55,511 nucleotides of DNA from Deltaproteobacteria bacterium (GTDB lineage Bacteria > Desulfobacterota > GWC2-55-46 > UBA9637): assembly GCA_030690165.1 (NCBI GenBank), contig JAUYHF010000028.1, positions 1 through 55,511 of the forward strand. Direction: 5' to 3'. Positions 25,226 to 33,226 of the stretch are shown one piece after another. Position numbers and translations under genes: made by a program. Position 1 is the first letter of the stretch, and each line of letters opens with the position of its first letter. The notes below the pieces were generated by a model. It saw only the letters and a program-made list of their open reading frames with translations. It was not told where the DNA came from and did not search any database.

Positions 25226-26662
25226 ATGGAACCTCAATTAGATAAAAAAGAAAAATACCTTTTTATTGAGACATTTGGATGCCAGATGAATGAAAATGAC
25301 TCAGAGCGGATAATTGGTCTCATGAGACATAGTAATTTCAAGACTACTGATAACCCCGATAACGCGGATATGGTTATACTCAATACATGCAGTATCAGGG
25401 ATAAGGCGCAGCATAAGGTTTACAGCGCATTAGGCAGGCTTAAGAAACTTAAGGCCGGTAAACCGAATTTGATTATTGGTGTGGGTGGCTGCATGGCTCA
25501 GCAAGAGGGAAATAGATTATTAAAGAGGGCGCCGCATCTTGACGTTGTATTTGGCACGCACAATATCCATCGCCTGCCGGATTTGGTCAGAGAGGTTGAG
25601 ACTGCAAAAAACAAGGCTGTTGCTACAGGATTTTATGATTCCATTGAAGAAGAATTATTTGACCATGCATATTTTGAAAATCGGTCAGAATATTTCGCTG
25701 TCAGGGTTAAGGCATCGGTTGCTGTAATGAGGGGATGTGATAATTTTTGTACCTATTGTGTAGTCCCGTATGTGAGGGGGAGGGAATCGAGCAGAAAAAG
25801 CAGCGATATACTGCAGGAGATAAATAGGCTGGCAGAGGCAGGGATAAAAGAGATAACCCTTCTGGGTCAGAATGTTAATTCATACTGGAATAAAGGCGAA
25901 TGCATTTCCTTTCCTGAGCTTTTAAGGCGGGTTTGCAGAATAGATGGGATAGAAAGGGTCAGGTTTATAACATCACATCCCAAAGATATGTCAGAAGAAC
26001 TTATAAAACTCTTTGGGGAAGAGGAAAGGCTTTGCCGTCATATTCATCTCCCAGTTCAGTCCGGTTCTGATATAATATTAAAAAAGATGAACAGGGGATA
26101 TACCAGAGAGGAATATCTGAATAAGGCATATAAACTCAAGAGGCTTTATCCTGATATGGGCATTACAACTGATATTATCGTTGGTTTTCCGGGAGAGACT
26201 AAAGCCGATTTTTCAGATACTATGGGTTTAATAAAAGAAATGGGATTTGACAACATATTTTCATTTAAGTATTCTCAAAGACAGGAGACAACGGCTGCAT
26301 CCTTTGATAATCACATTCCTGAGCCGGAAAAGGAGGAGAGGCTTGAGATACTCCATGGAGTGCAGAGGGATATAGCCCTGCGCAAGAATCAGGAAATGAT
26401 AGGAAGGATTTTGGATGTTTTGACAGAGGGGAAAAGAAAAACATCGTCGGTTCGCCCGCCTGAGGCGGGTTACGATGTTATGTTAAATATTGACGCCGCC
26501 CAACTTACAGGCAGGACATCATGCAATAAGGTGGTAAATTTTTCCGCATACGAAAGACTCATTGGAAAGATTGTGCCGGTAAGAATAATAAGCGCTGCTC
26601 CGAATTCCATGCTTGGGCTTTACTCAGAAGATAAGGAGGAAAAACCAAATATATGCTGTTAG
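25226..26662 (+). CDS. miaB: tRNA-2-methylthio-N6-isopentenyladenosine synthase MiaB
   Basis: Radical-SAM methylthiotransferase acting on base 37 of tRNAs that read UNN codons. Domains: UPF0004 with three cluster-binding cysteines (FGCQMNENDSE, LNTCSIRD, GGCMAQ), a radical-SAM core with CDNFCTYC (about residues 171-178), and a C-terminal TRAM domain. The ATG at 25226 begins the conserved N-terminus, although an open frame extends upstream; 478 residues is slightly long. Part of the excess is RPPEAGY, an in-frame copy of a small palindrome (26453-26472) in the TRAM region. It overlaps the DUF151 gene by 10 bases. Confidence 0.93.
   Translation: MEPQLDKKEKYLFIETFGCQMNENDSERIIGLMRHSNFKTTDNPDNADMVILNTCSIRDKAQHKVYSALGRLKKLKAGKPNLIIGVGGCMAQQEGNRLLKRAPHLDVVFGTHNIHRLPDLVREVETAKNKAVATGFYDSIEEELFDHAYFENRSEYFAVRVKASVAVMRGCDNFCTYCVVPYVRGRESSRKSSDILQEINRLAEAGIKEITLLGQNVNSYWNKGECISFPELLRRVCRIDGIERVRFITSHPKDMSEELIKLFGEEERLCRHIHLPVQSGSDIILKKMNRGYTREEYLNKAYKLKRLYPDMGITTDIIVGFPGETKADFSDTMGLIKEMGFDNIFSFKYSQRQETTAASFDNHIPEPEKEERLEILHGVQRDIALRKNQEMIGRILDVLTEGKRKTSSVRPPEAGYDVMLNIDAAQLTGRTSCNKVVNFSAYERLIGKIVPVRIISAAPNSMLGLYSEDKEEKPNICC
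26453..26472. repeat. Small palindrome inside miaB
   Basis: Arms CCCGCCT and AGGCGGG enclose a central GA. It is translated in frame as RPPEAGY within the TRAM domain region. Confidence 0.6.
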
Positions 26663-27183
26663 AGATGAAGGTTTTTGGTCTTGCCATAGATCCGGTTACC
26701 AATGCGCCTATACTCATTTTAAAAGATACGGAAGGCAAAAATGTCCTTCCTATATGGATAGGGCCGTTAGAGGCAAGCGCTATTGCAACAGAACTGGAAA
26801 AGATACAGTTGGCCAGACCAATGACTCATGATCTTTTAAAAGATATATTTAAAAACCTTGGTATAACTGTTTCTAAAGTTGCGATAACAGACCTTGAAGA
26901 TAATGTTTATTATGCCGTCATCCATTTGATGTATGGGGAAAACAGCTATGCTGTAGATGCGAGACCAAGCGATGCAATAGCTGTTGCCCTGAGAGCAAAC
27001 TCGTCAATATTTGTTGAAAATAAGGTTTTAGAAAAATCAAAAACCCTTGATATTGGAAAGAAGGTTGCTTCATCCAAAGGGCGTCAGAAGAATGGAGTGG
27101 ATAAGGAAGGGGACAAGCAGGATGAATGGCTGAATATACTGGAAAGGCTTTCCCCTGAGAATTTTGGGAAATACAAGATGTAA
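26653..27183 (+). CDS. DUF151 (bifunctional nuclease) family protein
   Basis: A 176-residue member of the DUF151 family, whose best-known bacterial members are called bifunctional nucleases. The domain fills residues 1-135: MKVFGLAIDPVTNAPILILKD, LPIWIGPLEASAIA, and VDARPSDAIAVALR, the most conserved segment. A Lys/Gly-rich linker and a short C-terminal helix (DEWLNILERLSPENFGKYKM) follow; this helix occurs in relatives. It overlaps miaB by 10 bases, so the pair is translationally coupled. Confidence 0.87.
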   Translation: MLLEMKVFGLAIDPVTNAPILILKDTEGKNVLPIWIGPLEASAIATELEKIQLARPMTHDLLKDIFKNLGITVSKVAITDLEDNVYYAVIHLMYGENSYAVDARPSDAIAVALRANSSIFVENKVLEKSKTLDIGKKVASSKGRQKNGVDKEGDKQDEWLNILERLSPENFGKYKM

Positions 27184-27185
27184 AA

Positions 27186-27256
27186 GATAGGCTATGGGCT
27201 ATAGGCTATGGGCGAAGGGTTTTTACTATTGCCCATTGCCTCTTGCCTATAGCCTG
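27186..27256. repeat. Heptamer tandem-repeat array between DUF151 and the degenerate GGDEF gene
   Basis: Units GGCTATG, GGCTATA and GGCTATG, a T-rich turn, then units of the TATTGCC/CTCTTGC type and CTATAGCC. It forms an inverted pair like the PilQ array. An in-frame ATG at 27194 would read it as a hydrophobic leader (YYCPLPLAYSLFFLFY) for the next gene, but a better start lies downstream. Confidence 0.88.
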
Positions 27257-27283
27257 TTTTTTCTTTTTTATGAGGTTATTGTA

Positions 27284-28684
27284 ATGATTAAAAAGGTGGT
27301 GGCCATTGGTTCTTGTTTAGGGGTGGAGGAAATCCTCTTCCTAAAGGGATATGTTGTAGAGCATGTGGAGCAAAAGAGTGTTTTAGATGTTTTAAAGAAA
27401 GAAGGGATAGAGGCGGTTATTGTTGATATTGATGACACTGTCAGGTTCAATGTAGTTATAAGCGGCATCAGACATCTTTATCCAGGACTCTGGATAACAG
27501 CTATCTCAGGCAACAATAATGATGCCAAAGAACGTTCTCTCGCATTAAAGTCCGGCGCAAGCAGCTATGTTAAAAAGCCGGTTGATGAGAAGAACTTATC
27601 TATTGGCGAGGAAGAGCACCCTGTTTCAGAAATCCCGCCCCCAAAGCCAGCTGCGCCTGTCTCAGGAGCTAAAAAGCCTGTAGACTCAGTTACACTTGAT
27701 GAATCTAAAAAAGTATTTCCAAGCCGGTTTTATAATGCCTTCTTTGTGACAGAATACGGCAAATTAGAGACATTAAGGGCAGAGAGGTATAATAAAAACT
27801 TTTCTGTTATTCTCACGCACATAGAAGGATTCCATACCCTCAGTAAAAAACTGGAAAAAAAAGAACTTCTGGACTTCCTGAAAGGGCTTATAAAGGCTAT
27901 GATGGATACCTTAAGAAATTGCGATGTTATCGGGATGGTGGAAGATAAGAAGATTGTTGCAATACTTCCGGAGACAGACTATTTTGGTTCGTGCATAGCT
28001 ATAAGAAAGATTAAAAAGGACATTGAGAATGTTACAACAAAAGGCGAACCGTATGCCTCTATTATATTTTCCAATGTTTCATACCCAAGGGACGGCAAAG
28101 GATACGGCGAACTGTTGGCTGCCGCTGATAAAAGAGTAGAGGAGCAGAAAGACGGGCTGTGGCTGAAATCAGGATTTGAGAATAAACCGTTCTGGGAGAT
28201 TATTTCCATACTCCTTGCCGGAAAGGCCTATGAAGAAAAAGATGCGGCGCCTTTTGATATCGGCAAAGGATTTGACCTTCCAGTCCTCTTTCTTGACAGG
28301 CTTCAGGAGATGATACTTCAGGAGATATTGCGGGATCCGAAGAAAAATGGCATTCTATACCTTGGGGCGAGAAAAATATCGCCAACCCTTCCTGTTTTAA
28401 AGGCCGTAGACACCTTAGGCGCTACTGGCACAAAGATTTTTATAGTGGGAGAAGGGGAAGAGAAAAAATGGAATCTCTCCAACGCAACTCCAATATATCT
28501 GTCTGATTCCCGTCTGTTAGAGACATTCTTTATATTTTTTTTGGGAGAAGATTTTTCCTATGCAGTTGTATGCAAAGAAAGATGGGGAGAACAATATTCA
28601 TGTTTTCATACCGCTAGCCCGTATCTTATAGAGGGGTTGATAAACAAATTTCAAAGGGAATATTCTCTCCAGGAGCAGTTGTAA
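27284..28684 (+). CDS. Degenerate receiver plus degenerate GGDEF-like protein
   Basis: A 466-residue soluble protein. Residues 1-105 resemble a receiver domain (AVIVDIDD strand, YVKKPVDE near its end) without the usual acidic pair. After a Pro-rich linker, residues about 140-275 have the fold signature of a GGDEF domain (EYGKLETLRAERYNKNFSVI), but the GGDEF motif is replaced by VEDKKI, so it cannot be a cyclase. The last 180 residues are unassigned. The ATG at 27284 is preferred to the upstream ATG at 27194, which lies inside the repeat array. The next gene starts 6 bases after its stop. A regulatory role is likely, with no mechanism visible. Confidence 0.75.
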   Translation: MIKKVVAIGSCLGVEEILFLKGYVVEHVEQKSVLDVLKKEGIEAVIVDIDDTVRFNVVISGIRHLYPGLWITAISGNNNDAKERSLALKSGASSYVKKPVDEKNLSIGEEEHPVSEIPPPKPAAPVSGAKKPVDSVTLDESKKVFPSRFYNAFFVTEYGKLETLRAERYNKNFSVILTHIEGFHTLSKKLEKKELLDFLKGLIKAMMDTLRNCDVIGMVEDKKIVAILPETDYFGSCIAIRKIKKDIENVTTKGEPYASIIFSNVSYPRDGKGYGELLAAADKRVEEQKDGLWLKSGFENKPFWEIISILLAGKAYEEKDAAPFDIGKGFDLPVLFLDRLQEMILQEILRDPKKNGILYLGARKISPTLPVLKAVDTLGATGTKIFIVGEGEEKKWNLSNATPIYLSDSRLLETFFIFFLGEDFSYAVVCKERWGEQYSCFHTASPYLIEGLINKFQREYSLQEQL

Positions 28685-28690
28685 GCACAT

Positions 28691-30256
28691 ATGGATAATA
28701 ATATGAAAATTCTCATAGCATCCGGCGACAGTGGGAGACTGACATCCTTAAGCGACTATCTGAAGGATAAGGGCTTTAATATACTTACCGCAATGGATGG
28801 GGCGTCTGTTCTGGAGATTGCTCTGAATGAGAGACCTTCAATAATAATAATAGAGACCGATATTCCTGTTATAGACGGCGAGAGGGTCTTTCAAATACTC
28901 AGGAACAATCCCCATACAGCAGAGATACCTTTTATTTTTATGGGGACAGAGGCTGTTGAGATAAAAGGTTTCCGCAGGGATGTCGATTCTCTTCTGCTGC
29001 AACCAATAAAAGATGAAGAAATATTTAGAAGGGTAAACAGGGCATTCGCTGATCAAAAAGGAGAGGTTAAGGGCGCTATCGGGGATAAGGAGATTGAAGG
29101 AAGGCTGTCCCATATCTCGCTTGGAGACCTGCTGCAGATACTCCATCTGAACAGGAAAGAGGGTATTTTGAAGGTTTCCTATGAGAATAGAGAAGGCCTC
29201 ATTTATATAAAGGAAGGGGCTATATACAATGCAGTTATAGGGAATATGGAAAAGGAAAAGGCGCTCTTCAGGCTCCTATCATGGCATGACGGGAAGTTTG
29301 AGTTTTCGCCAAAGCTTGTTGATGCGCCTCAAAAGATCCATCGTTCAGCAGGGAATCTCCTTATGGAGGGGATGCGCCAGTACGATGAGTGGAATAAGGC
29401 AAAGGGGCAGTTGCCAAGGCCTGATTCGCAGATAAAGCTGAAGGTTGATATTTCCAGTTTGCCAAAGGGATTGAAACCCATCATATACGAGGTTCTTTTT
29501 CTGGTGGATTATTATCCTGTGATAGGAGATCTGGTAGATCACTGCACATTTCCTGATTATGAAGTTTACCAGACCCTGGCTGGCTTAATGCGCAAAGGGG
29601 TTCTGGAAGAGGTCAAAGATAAGGGAATTGGGGATAAGCGAGCCGGGCCTCATCGGGAAATACTCACATCCGCTCAGGCATTAAAGATAAGGGAAAAGGT
29701 GGCCGCCAAATGGAAAGATATGGAGGTTGCAAGCTTTGGAAAGATATTCATAGTATCCACCAATGATAATCTTATTGTGAGCTTTGTGGATTCATGCAAG
29801 GATATACCCGGTTTCTCGGTAAACAGGCAGTTTATTACATCTCCAATACATAGGGAAAACCCTTTTGGAGACATAGCGACTCTAAAGCTGTATGGAGGGA
29901 TGGATGTGGTTCTTTTTGCTGTTCCTCTGAATGAGAAGATGAGGCCTATATGGAAGGCATTTTCTAAGAACATGATAGGCATGATGCTGTTGTGTGATAA
30001 TGAAGGCATGAAAGAGGCAAGACAACTTGCTTATATTAAAAACTCAATACTGTCTGTAAGACGGCTCCCTATTCTGCATATCTTTGCCGCTGACCATGAT
30101 ATTGATAAAAGGCAGGAGGAAGGGTTTAGAAAGATAATGGGGATGAGGAGGGACGAACAGATGTTTATATTTGAGCCTGCAAACAGAGAAAAAGTTTTTC
30201 ATATCTTTAATGCATTTTTTGGCTATCTTCTAAAGGATGAGTATATATCGGCATGA
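28691..30256 (+). CDS. Pseudo-receiver protein with DUF4388 (PATAN-like) domain
   Basis: A 521-residue cytoplasmic signalling protein. The receiver fold (residues about 5-120) has lost key positions: the phosphorylated aspartate is glutamate (IIIIETDIPVIDG), the acidic pair reads ASGD, and the conserved lysine is glutamine (LLLQPI). It therefore may sit permanently in one state. A DUF4388 domain follows (about 136-240: IEGRLSHISLGDLLQILHL). The last 170 residues resemble the GTPase-like fold seen with such proteins (KIFIVSTNDN, MDVVLFAVPL), without a P-loop. It overlaps the PHP gene by 4 bases. DUF4388 proteins are common in motility regulation, and the pilus genes lie 6 kb upstream. Confidence 0.78.
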   Translation: MDNNMKILIASGDSGRLTSLSDYLKDKGFNILTAMDGASVLEIALNERPSIIIIETDIPVIDGERVFQILRNNPHTAEIPFIFMGTEAVEIKGFRRDVDSLLLQPIKDEEIFRRVNRAFADQKGEVKGAIGDKEIEGRLSHISLGDLLQILHLNRKEGILKVSYENREGLIYIKEGAIYNAVIGNMEKEKALFRLLSWHDGKFEFSPKLVDAPQKIHRSAGNLLMEGMRQYDEWNKAKGQLPRPDSQIKLKVDISSLPKGLKPIIYEVLFLVDYYPVIGDLVDHCTFPDYEVYQTLAGLMRKGVLEEVKDKGIGDKRAGPHREILTSAQALKIREKVAAKWKDMEVASFGKIFIVSTNDNLIVSFVDSCKDIPGFSVNRQFITSPIHRENPFGDIATLKLYGGMDVVLFAVPLNEKMRPIWKAFSKNMIGMMLLCDNEGMKEARQLAYIKNSILSVRRLPILHIFAADHDIDKRQEEGFRKIMGMRRDEQMFIFEPANREKVFHIFNAFFGYLLKDEYISA

Positions 30257-30897
30257 TAGACCTTCATACACATTCACTGTTAAGCGACGGAGAATTGCTG
30301 CCGTCGGAATTAGTGAGAAGGGCAGAGGCAGCAGGGTATAAGGCGATTGCAATAACTGACCACAGCGATGCCTCTAATCTTGATTTTGTCATAGAAAGAA
30401 TAGTTAATGTATGCAACGAACTCAAGGGGAGCGGGATACCTGTTATACCTGGTGTAGAGCTGACACATATACCTCCCCGGCAGATTGAGCAGATGGTGAA
30501 AAAGGCCAGGGCATTTGGCGCAAGGCTTATTCTGGTTCACGGCGAGACAATTACAGAGCCTGTTGCCTCCGGGACTAACAGGGCGGCTATAGATGCAGGC
30601 GCTGATATATTAGTGCATCCGGGGCTTATCAGCGAGGAGGACGCAAAGTTTGCAGCAGAAAGGTCAGTATATCTGGAACTTTCGGCAAGAAAAGGACATA
30701 GCCTTTCAAACGGCCATGTGGCCAAACTTTCTAAAAAATTTGACGTTCAAATGGTCTTAAATACAGATACCCATTCTCCGTCTGACCTTATAAGCGACGA
30801 AATGGCAATGAAAATAGTTATCGGGGCAGGTCTTACAGAAGGAGATTTCAGGAGAATAAGTAAAAATGCTGAAGAGATATTGCAGAGGGTCTTATAA
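30253..30897 (+). CDS. PHP-domain metal-dependent hydrolase
   Basis: A 214-residue PHP-family protein, the fold shared with histidinol phosphatase and DNA polymerase exonuclease domains. Metal ligands are visible: MIDLHTHSLLSDGE at the start, AITDHSD, PGVELTH, VHPG and LNTDTHSPSD. It is a small stand-alone PHP protein, so a phosphoesterase activity on a small molecule is likely, with unknown substrate. It overlaps the gene upstream by 4 bases and the lipoprotein gene downstream by 32 bases. Confidence 0.85.
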   Translation: MIDLHTHSLLSDGELLPSELVRRAEAAGYKAIAITDHSDASNLDFVIERIVNVCNELKGSGIPVIPGVELTHIPPRQIEQMVKKARAFGARLILVHGETITEPVASGTNRAAIDAGADILVHPGLISEEDAKFAAERSVYLELSARKGHSLSNGHVAKLSKKFDVQMVLNTDTHSPSDLISDEMAMKIVIGAGLTEGDFRRISKNAEEILQRVL

Positions 30898-32155
30898 GAT
30901 AGGCTATAGGCTATGGGATAGAGGCTATAGGCTAAGGATTTTCCTATTGCCCATCGCCGCCTCTTGCCTATTGCCTATCTTTATCAGCGGCTGCGCCGGA
31001 GACAAGATAGTTAGTGGTGAGATTAAAAGCCTTCCGTGGAAGACTTATCTATTTAACAGTCAAAGAGAGGGTAAGACTGAAGATACAATGAAACTGCCAG
31101 CCGGTTCTTCCGCTGATTTCAGGATTGCCGGCGCAGCAATATTTAAGTTTTTCCTTCCCTATGTCCCTGCAGAGTATTCATCTCCGGCAATAGTTGACAA
31201 CATAGTATATGTCGGCGCTTCAGATAAATATTTTTATGCCATTGACCTCAAAAAGGGGAGGGTAATATGGGAATTTTCAACTTCAGGCGCAATAGAATCC
31301 TCTCCAACCGTTCACAACGGCAGGGTGTATTTTGGAACAGGCGACGGCATATTGTATTGTTTAGGCAGTAAAGACGGCCGCGAGATATGGCGGTTTCAGG
31401 CCGGAACAGAGATTATATCTTCTCCGGTAGTTGAGGGAGACGCGGTTTATTTTAATTCCGCAGATGATAAACTCTATGCATTGAAGGCTGAAACCGGTGA
31501 AAAGCTGTGGCATTACAGCAGGAGATATGTAAAAAAGATAGTTAAGAGGATGTTTGCCTCGCCTGTTGCGCATGGCGATAAGATATACTGCAATTTTACC
31601 GATGGCTATATTGCTGCTGTTGAAAAGTCTTCAGGCCGTGAGGTCTGGCAGAAGAGGATTCTTGGAGAAGACCAGGCAGGCGCTGCAAGATTCACCCCAA
31701 CAATAGAAGATGGTCTGGTCTATCTTATAAACGGAGATGGGTTTCTTATTGCCCTGGATGCGGAAAACGGTGAAGAGAGATGGAGGTTTGATATAATAAA
31801 AATCTCTGACTTTACATTAAGCAAAGGTTATATGTTTGCTGCCGGATATGACGGCAGCATCATTGCGATGAACAAAAGCAGAAAGATTGTTTGGAGGAAA
31901 AAAGTCAGTCAGGGTATTCCGGTTTCTATGATTGCCGCAGACAATTATATTATAACCTCATCAAACTATAAAACTGAAACCCTTTTCTCCAGCGCTATAG
32001 GCAGTTATCTGGACATATTTGATATGGATAAGGGGAAAAAGGTATGGAACGAAAATATAGATTCAACCGTTTCTGCTTCCATGGCCGCCGCATACAACCA
32101 TCTTTTTTTAGTGACTGACAATGGATTCCTGCGTATATATAAATCAAGCCGATAG
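30866..32155 (+). CDS. PQQ-repeat beta-propeller lipoprotein (BamB-like), with a repeat-encoded signal peptide
   Basis: A 429-residue lipoprotein with at least six beta-propeller blades of the PQQ type (SPAIVDNIVYVGASDKYFYA, DLKKGRVIWEFST, SSPTVHNGRVYFGTGDG and later copies). It resembles BamB, a helper in outer-membrane protein assembly, but could be another propeller lipoprotein. The lipobox is FISGC (cysteine near residue 43). The signal core LLPIAASCLLPIF is encoded by the second half of a heptamer array (30897-30980), and the basic stretch before it by the first half. The start lies 32 bases inside the PHP gene. Confidence 0.85.
   Translation: MLKRYCRGSYKIGYRLWDRGYRLRIFLLPIAASCLLPIFISGCAGDKIVSGEIKSLPWKTYLFNSQREGKTEDTMKLPAGSSADFRIAGAAIFKFFLPYVPAEYSSPAIVDNIVYVGASDKYFYAIDLKKGRVIWEFSTSGAIESSPTVHNGRVYFGTGDGILYCLGSKDGREIWRFQAGTEIISSPVVEGDAVYFNSADDKLYALKAETGEKLWHYSRRYVKKIVKRMFASPVAHGDKIYCNFTDGYIAAVEKSSGREVWQKRILGEDQAGAARFTPTIEDGLVYLINGDGFLIALDAENGEERWRFDIIKISDFTLSKGYMFAAGYDGSIIAMNKSRKIVWRKKVSQGIPVSMIAADNYIITSSNYKTETLFSSAIGSYLDIFDMDKGKKVWNENIDSTVSASMAAAYNHLFLVTDNGFLRIYKSSR
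30897..30980. repeat. Heptamer tandem-repeat array encoding the PQQ lipoprotein signal peptide
   Basis: GGCTATA, GGCTATG and variants are followed by a T-rich turn (GGATTTTCC), then CTATTGC, CTCTTGC, CTATTGC and CTATC. It spans the PHP stop codon at its left edge and ends about 18 bases before the lipobox cysteine codon. Confidence 0.9.
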
Positions 32156-32270
32156 ATTCCTGTGCCATAAGGACTTTTCCCCTTTTTGTCTCTGATTTCC
32201 TAAAGATGACCGTCCCGTATAAAAATGGCTTGACAATGGGGAAGGAATTGATGTTAGTATTAGTCCTATA

Positions 32271-32669
32271 ATGGGCCCCGGCAATAAAACCGTTCAATAC
32301 TGGATTGCGTTGTCTGAATATGACCTGCAAGTTGCAGAATCTTTGTTGGAAAAGGGGCATTATCTCTATGTCGGCTTTCTGTGTCATCAAAGCGTTGAAA
32401 AAATGCTGAAAGCCGTATATGTTTATAAACACAAAGCGGTTCCGCCTTATATCCATAAACTCGATAAACTCATAGAACTCATAGGATTGGAAAACAGTCT
32501 GCCGGAAGAAAAGATTGACCTTATAGATGAACTGACGCCGCTCAATATTCAAGCAAGGTATCCGGCATATAAAGAGGCCATCTACAAGCTGATAGATAAA
32601 GAAAAGGCAAGGGATATTTTTGCAAGAACAGGGGAATTTATTGCATGGCTAAAAGCATCTCCCAAATAA
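32271..32669 (+). CDS. HEPN-domain protein (HEPN/MNT pair)
   Basis: A 132-residue all-helical HEPN protein of the kind paired with minimal nucleotidyltransferases. Conserved parts are YWIALSEYDLQVAESLL, GFLCHQSVEKMLKAV, KLDKLIELIG and NIQARYPAYKEAI. The RNase-type RX4-6H motif of toxic HEPN proteins is not present: no arginine has a histidine 5-7 residues after it. It overlaps the MNT gene by 25 bases. No good ribosome binding site is seen; TATAAT overlaps the start codon. It may be part of a toxin-antitoxin or regulatory pair. Confidence 0.85.
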   Translation: MGPGNKTVQYWIALSEYDLQVAESLLEKGHYLYVGFLCHQSVEKMLKAVYVYKHKAVPPYIHKLDKLIELIGLENSLPEEKIDLIDELTPLNIQARYPAYKEAIYKLIDKEKARDIFARTGEFIAWLKASPK

Positions 32670-32986
32670 ACAGCGAACTGAAAGAATTTATCTTGTTGCT
32701 GACAAGGTCTTATAATATCTTTGCGGTTGTCTTGTATGGCTCTTACGCGGAAGGAAGGGGACACGATTTGAGTGATGTCGATGTTGCCGTGTTTTCGGAT
32801 GATTTCGGAAAGAATGTTTTTGAGGAGATGAAGAACCTGTTTAAATTGCGGCGCAAGATTGATACAGATATAGAGCCGCTGCCGTTCAGCAAGAAAACCT
32901 ATTTTGAGCATGAAAATACCGATTTTGTGGGTGAGATACTTTCAAAGGGAAAGGTCATATATAAAGACGGACAGTTGCTGATATGA
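32645..32986 (+). CDS. Minimal nucleotidyltransferase (MNT) protein
   Basis: A 113-residue nucleotidyltransferase of the polymerase-beta fold with the signature GSYAEGRG, then SDVDVAVF, supplying the two catalytic aspartates, and a later aspartate in the DTDIEPLPF strand. MNT proteins can transfer AMP to a partner HEPN toxin and silence it. It overlaps the HEPN gene by 25 bases, typical of such operons. Confidence 0.87.
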   Translation: MAKSISQINSELKEFILLLTRSYNIFAVVLYGSYAEGRGHDLSDVDVAVFSDDFGKNVFEEMKNLFKLRRKIDTDIEPLPFSKKTYFEHENTDFVGEILSKGKVIYKDGQLLI

Positions 32987-33055
32987 CTGCGAGAATACAT
33001 CTGCTTCGTTATTTGAATTGATTTCATTGCGAGGTTTTTGCATGGCACGAATCCT

Positions 33056-33120
33056 GCAACTCAACTCGACTTAACTCAACTCGACTTAACTCAACTCAAC
33101 TCAACTCAACTCAACTCAAC
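33056..33120. repeat. Tandem AACTC pentamer-rich array
   Basis: Six or so AACTC units run in a row at the right end, preceded by AACTCGACTT units. It lies in the 240-base gap between the MNT gene and the secreted protein at 33227. It is not inverted and not translated. Apart from this array and the hairpin at 33153-33195, the gap holds nothing recognisable. Confidence 0.85.
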
Positions 33121-33152
33121 AAATGACGCCATTACTGACAGTTCTTAATCAA

Positions 33153-33195
33153 ACGGCCTTTCTTGCAGCGATGCGGGAAGGTCGTTTTTGTTTTG
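33153..33195 (+). terminator. Terminator-like hairpin upstream of the tetrapeptide-repeat protein
   Basis: The arm ACGGCCTTTCTTGC and its partner GCGGGAAGGTCGT pair with a few G-T and mismatch positions around AGCGAT and are followed by TTTTTGTTTT. It lies 32 bases before the start codon of the next gene, as the similar hairpin at 11874 lies before the kinase gene. Confidence 0.45.
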
Positions 33196-33226
33196 TGGTT
33201 GAAAAATTCAAAGGAGGATAAACTGC

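Noticed and set aside
23045..31000. Heptamer arrays considered as a CRISPR locus
   Set aside because: Units are 7 bases with no spacers, arranged as inverted halves, and no cas genes are present.
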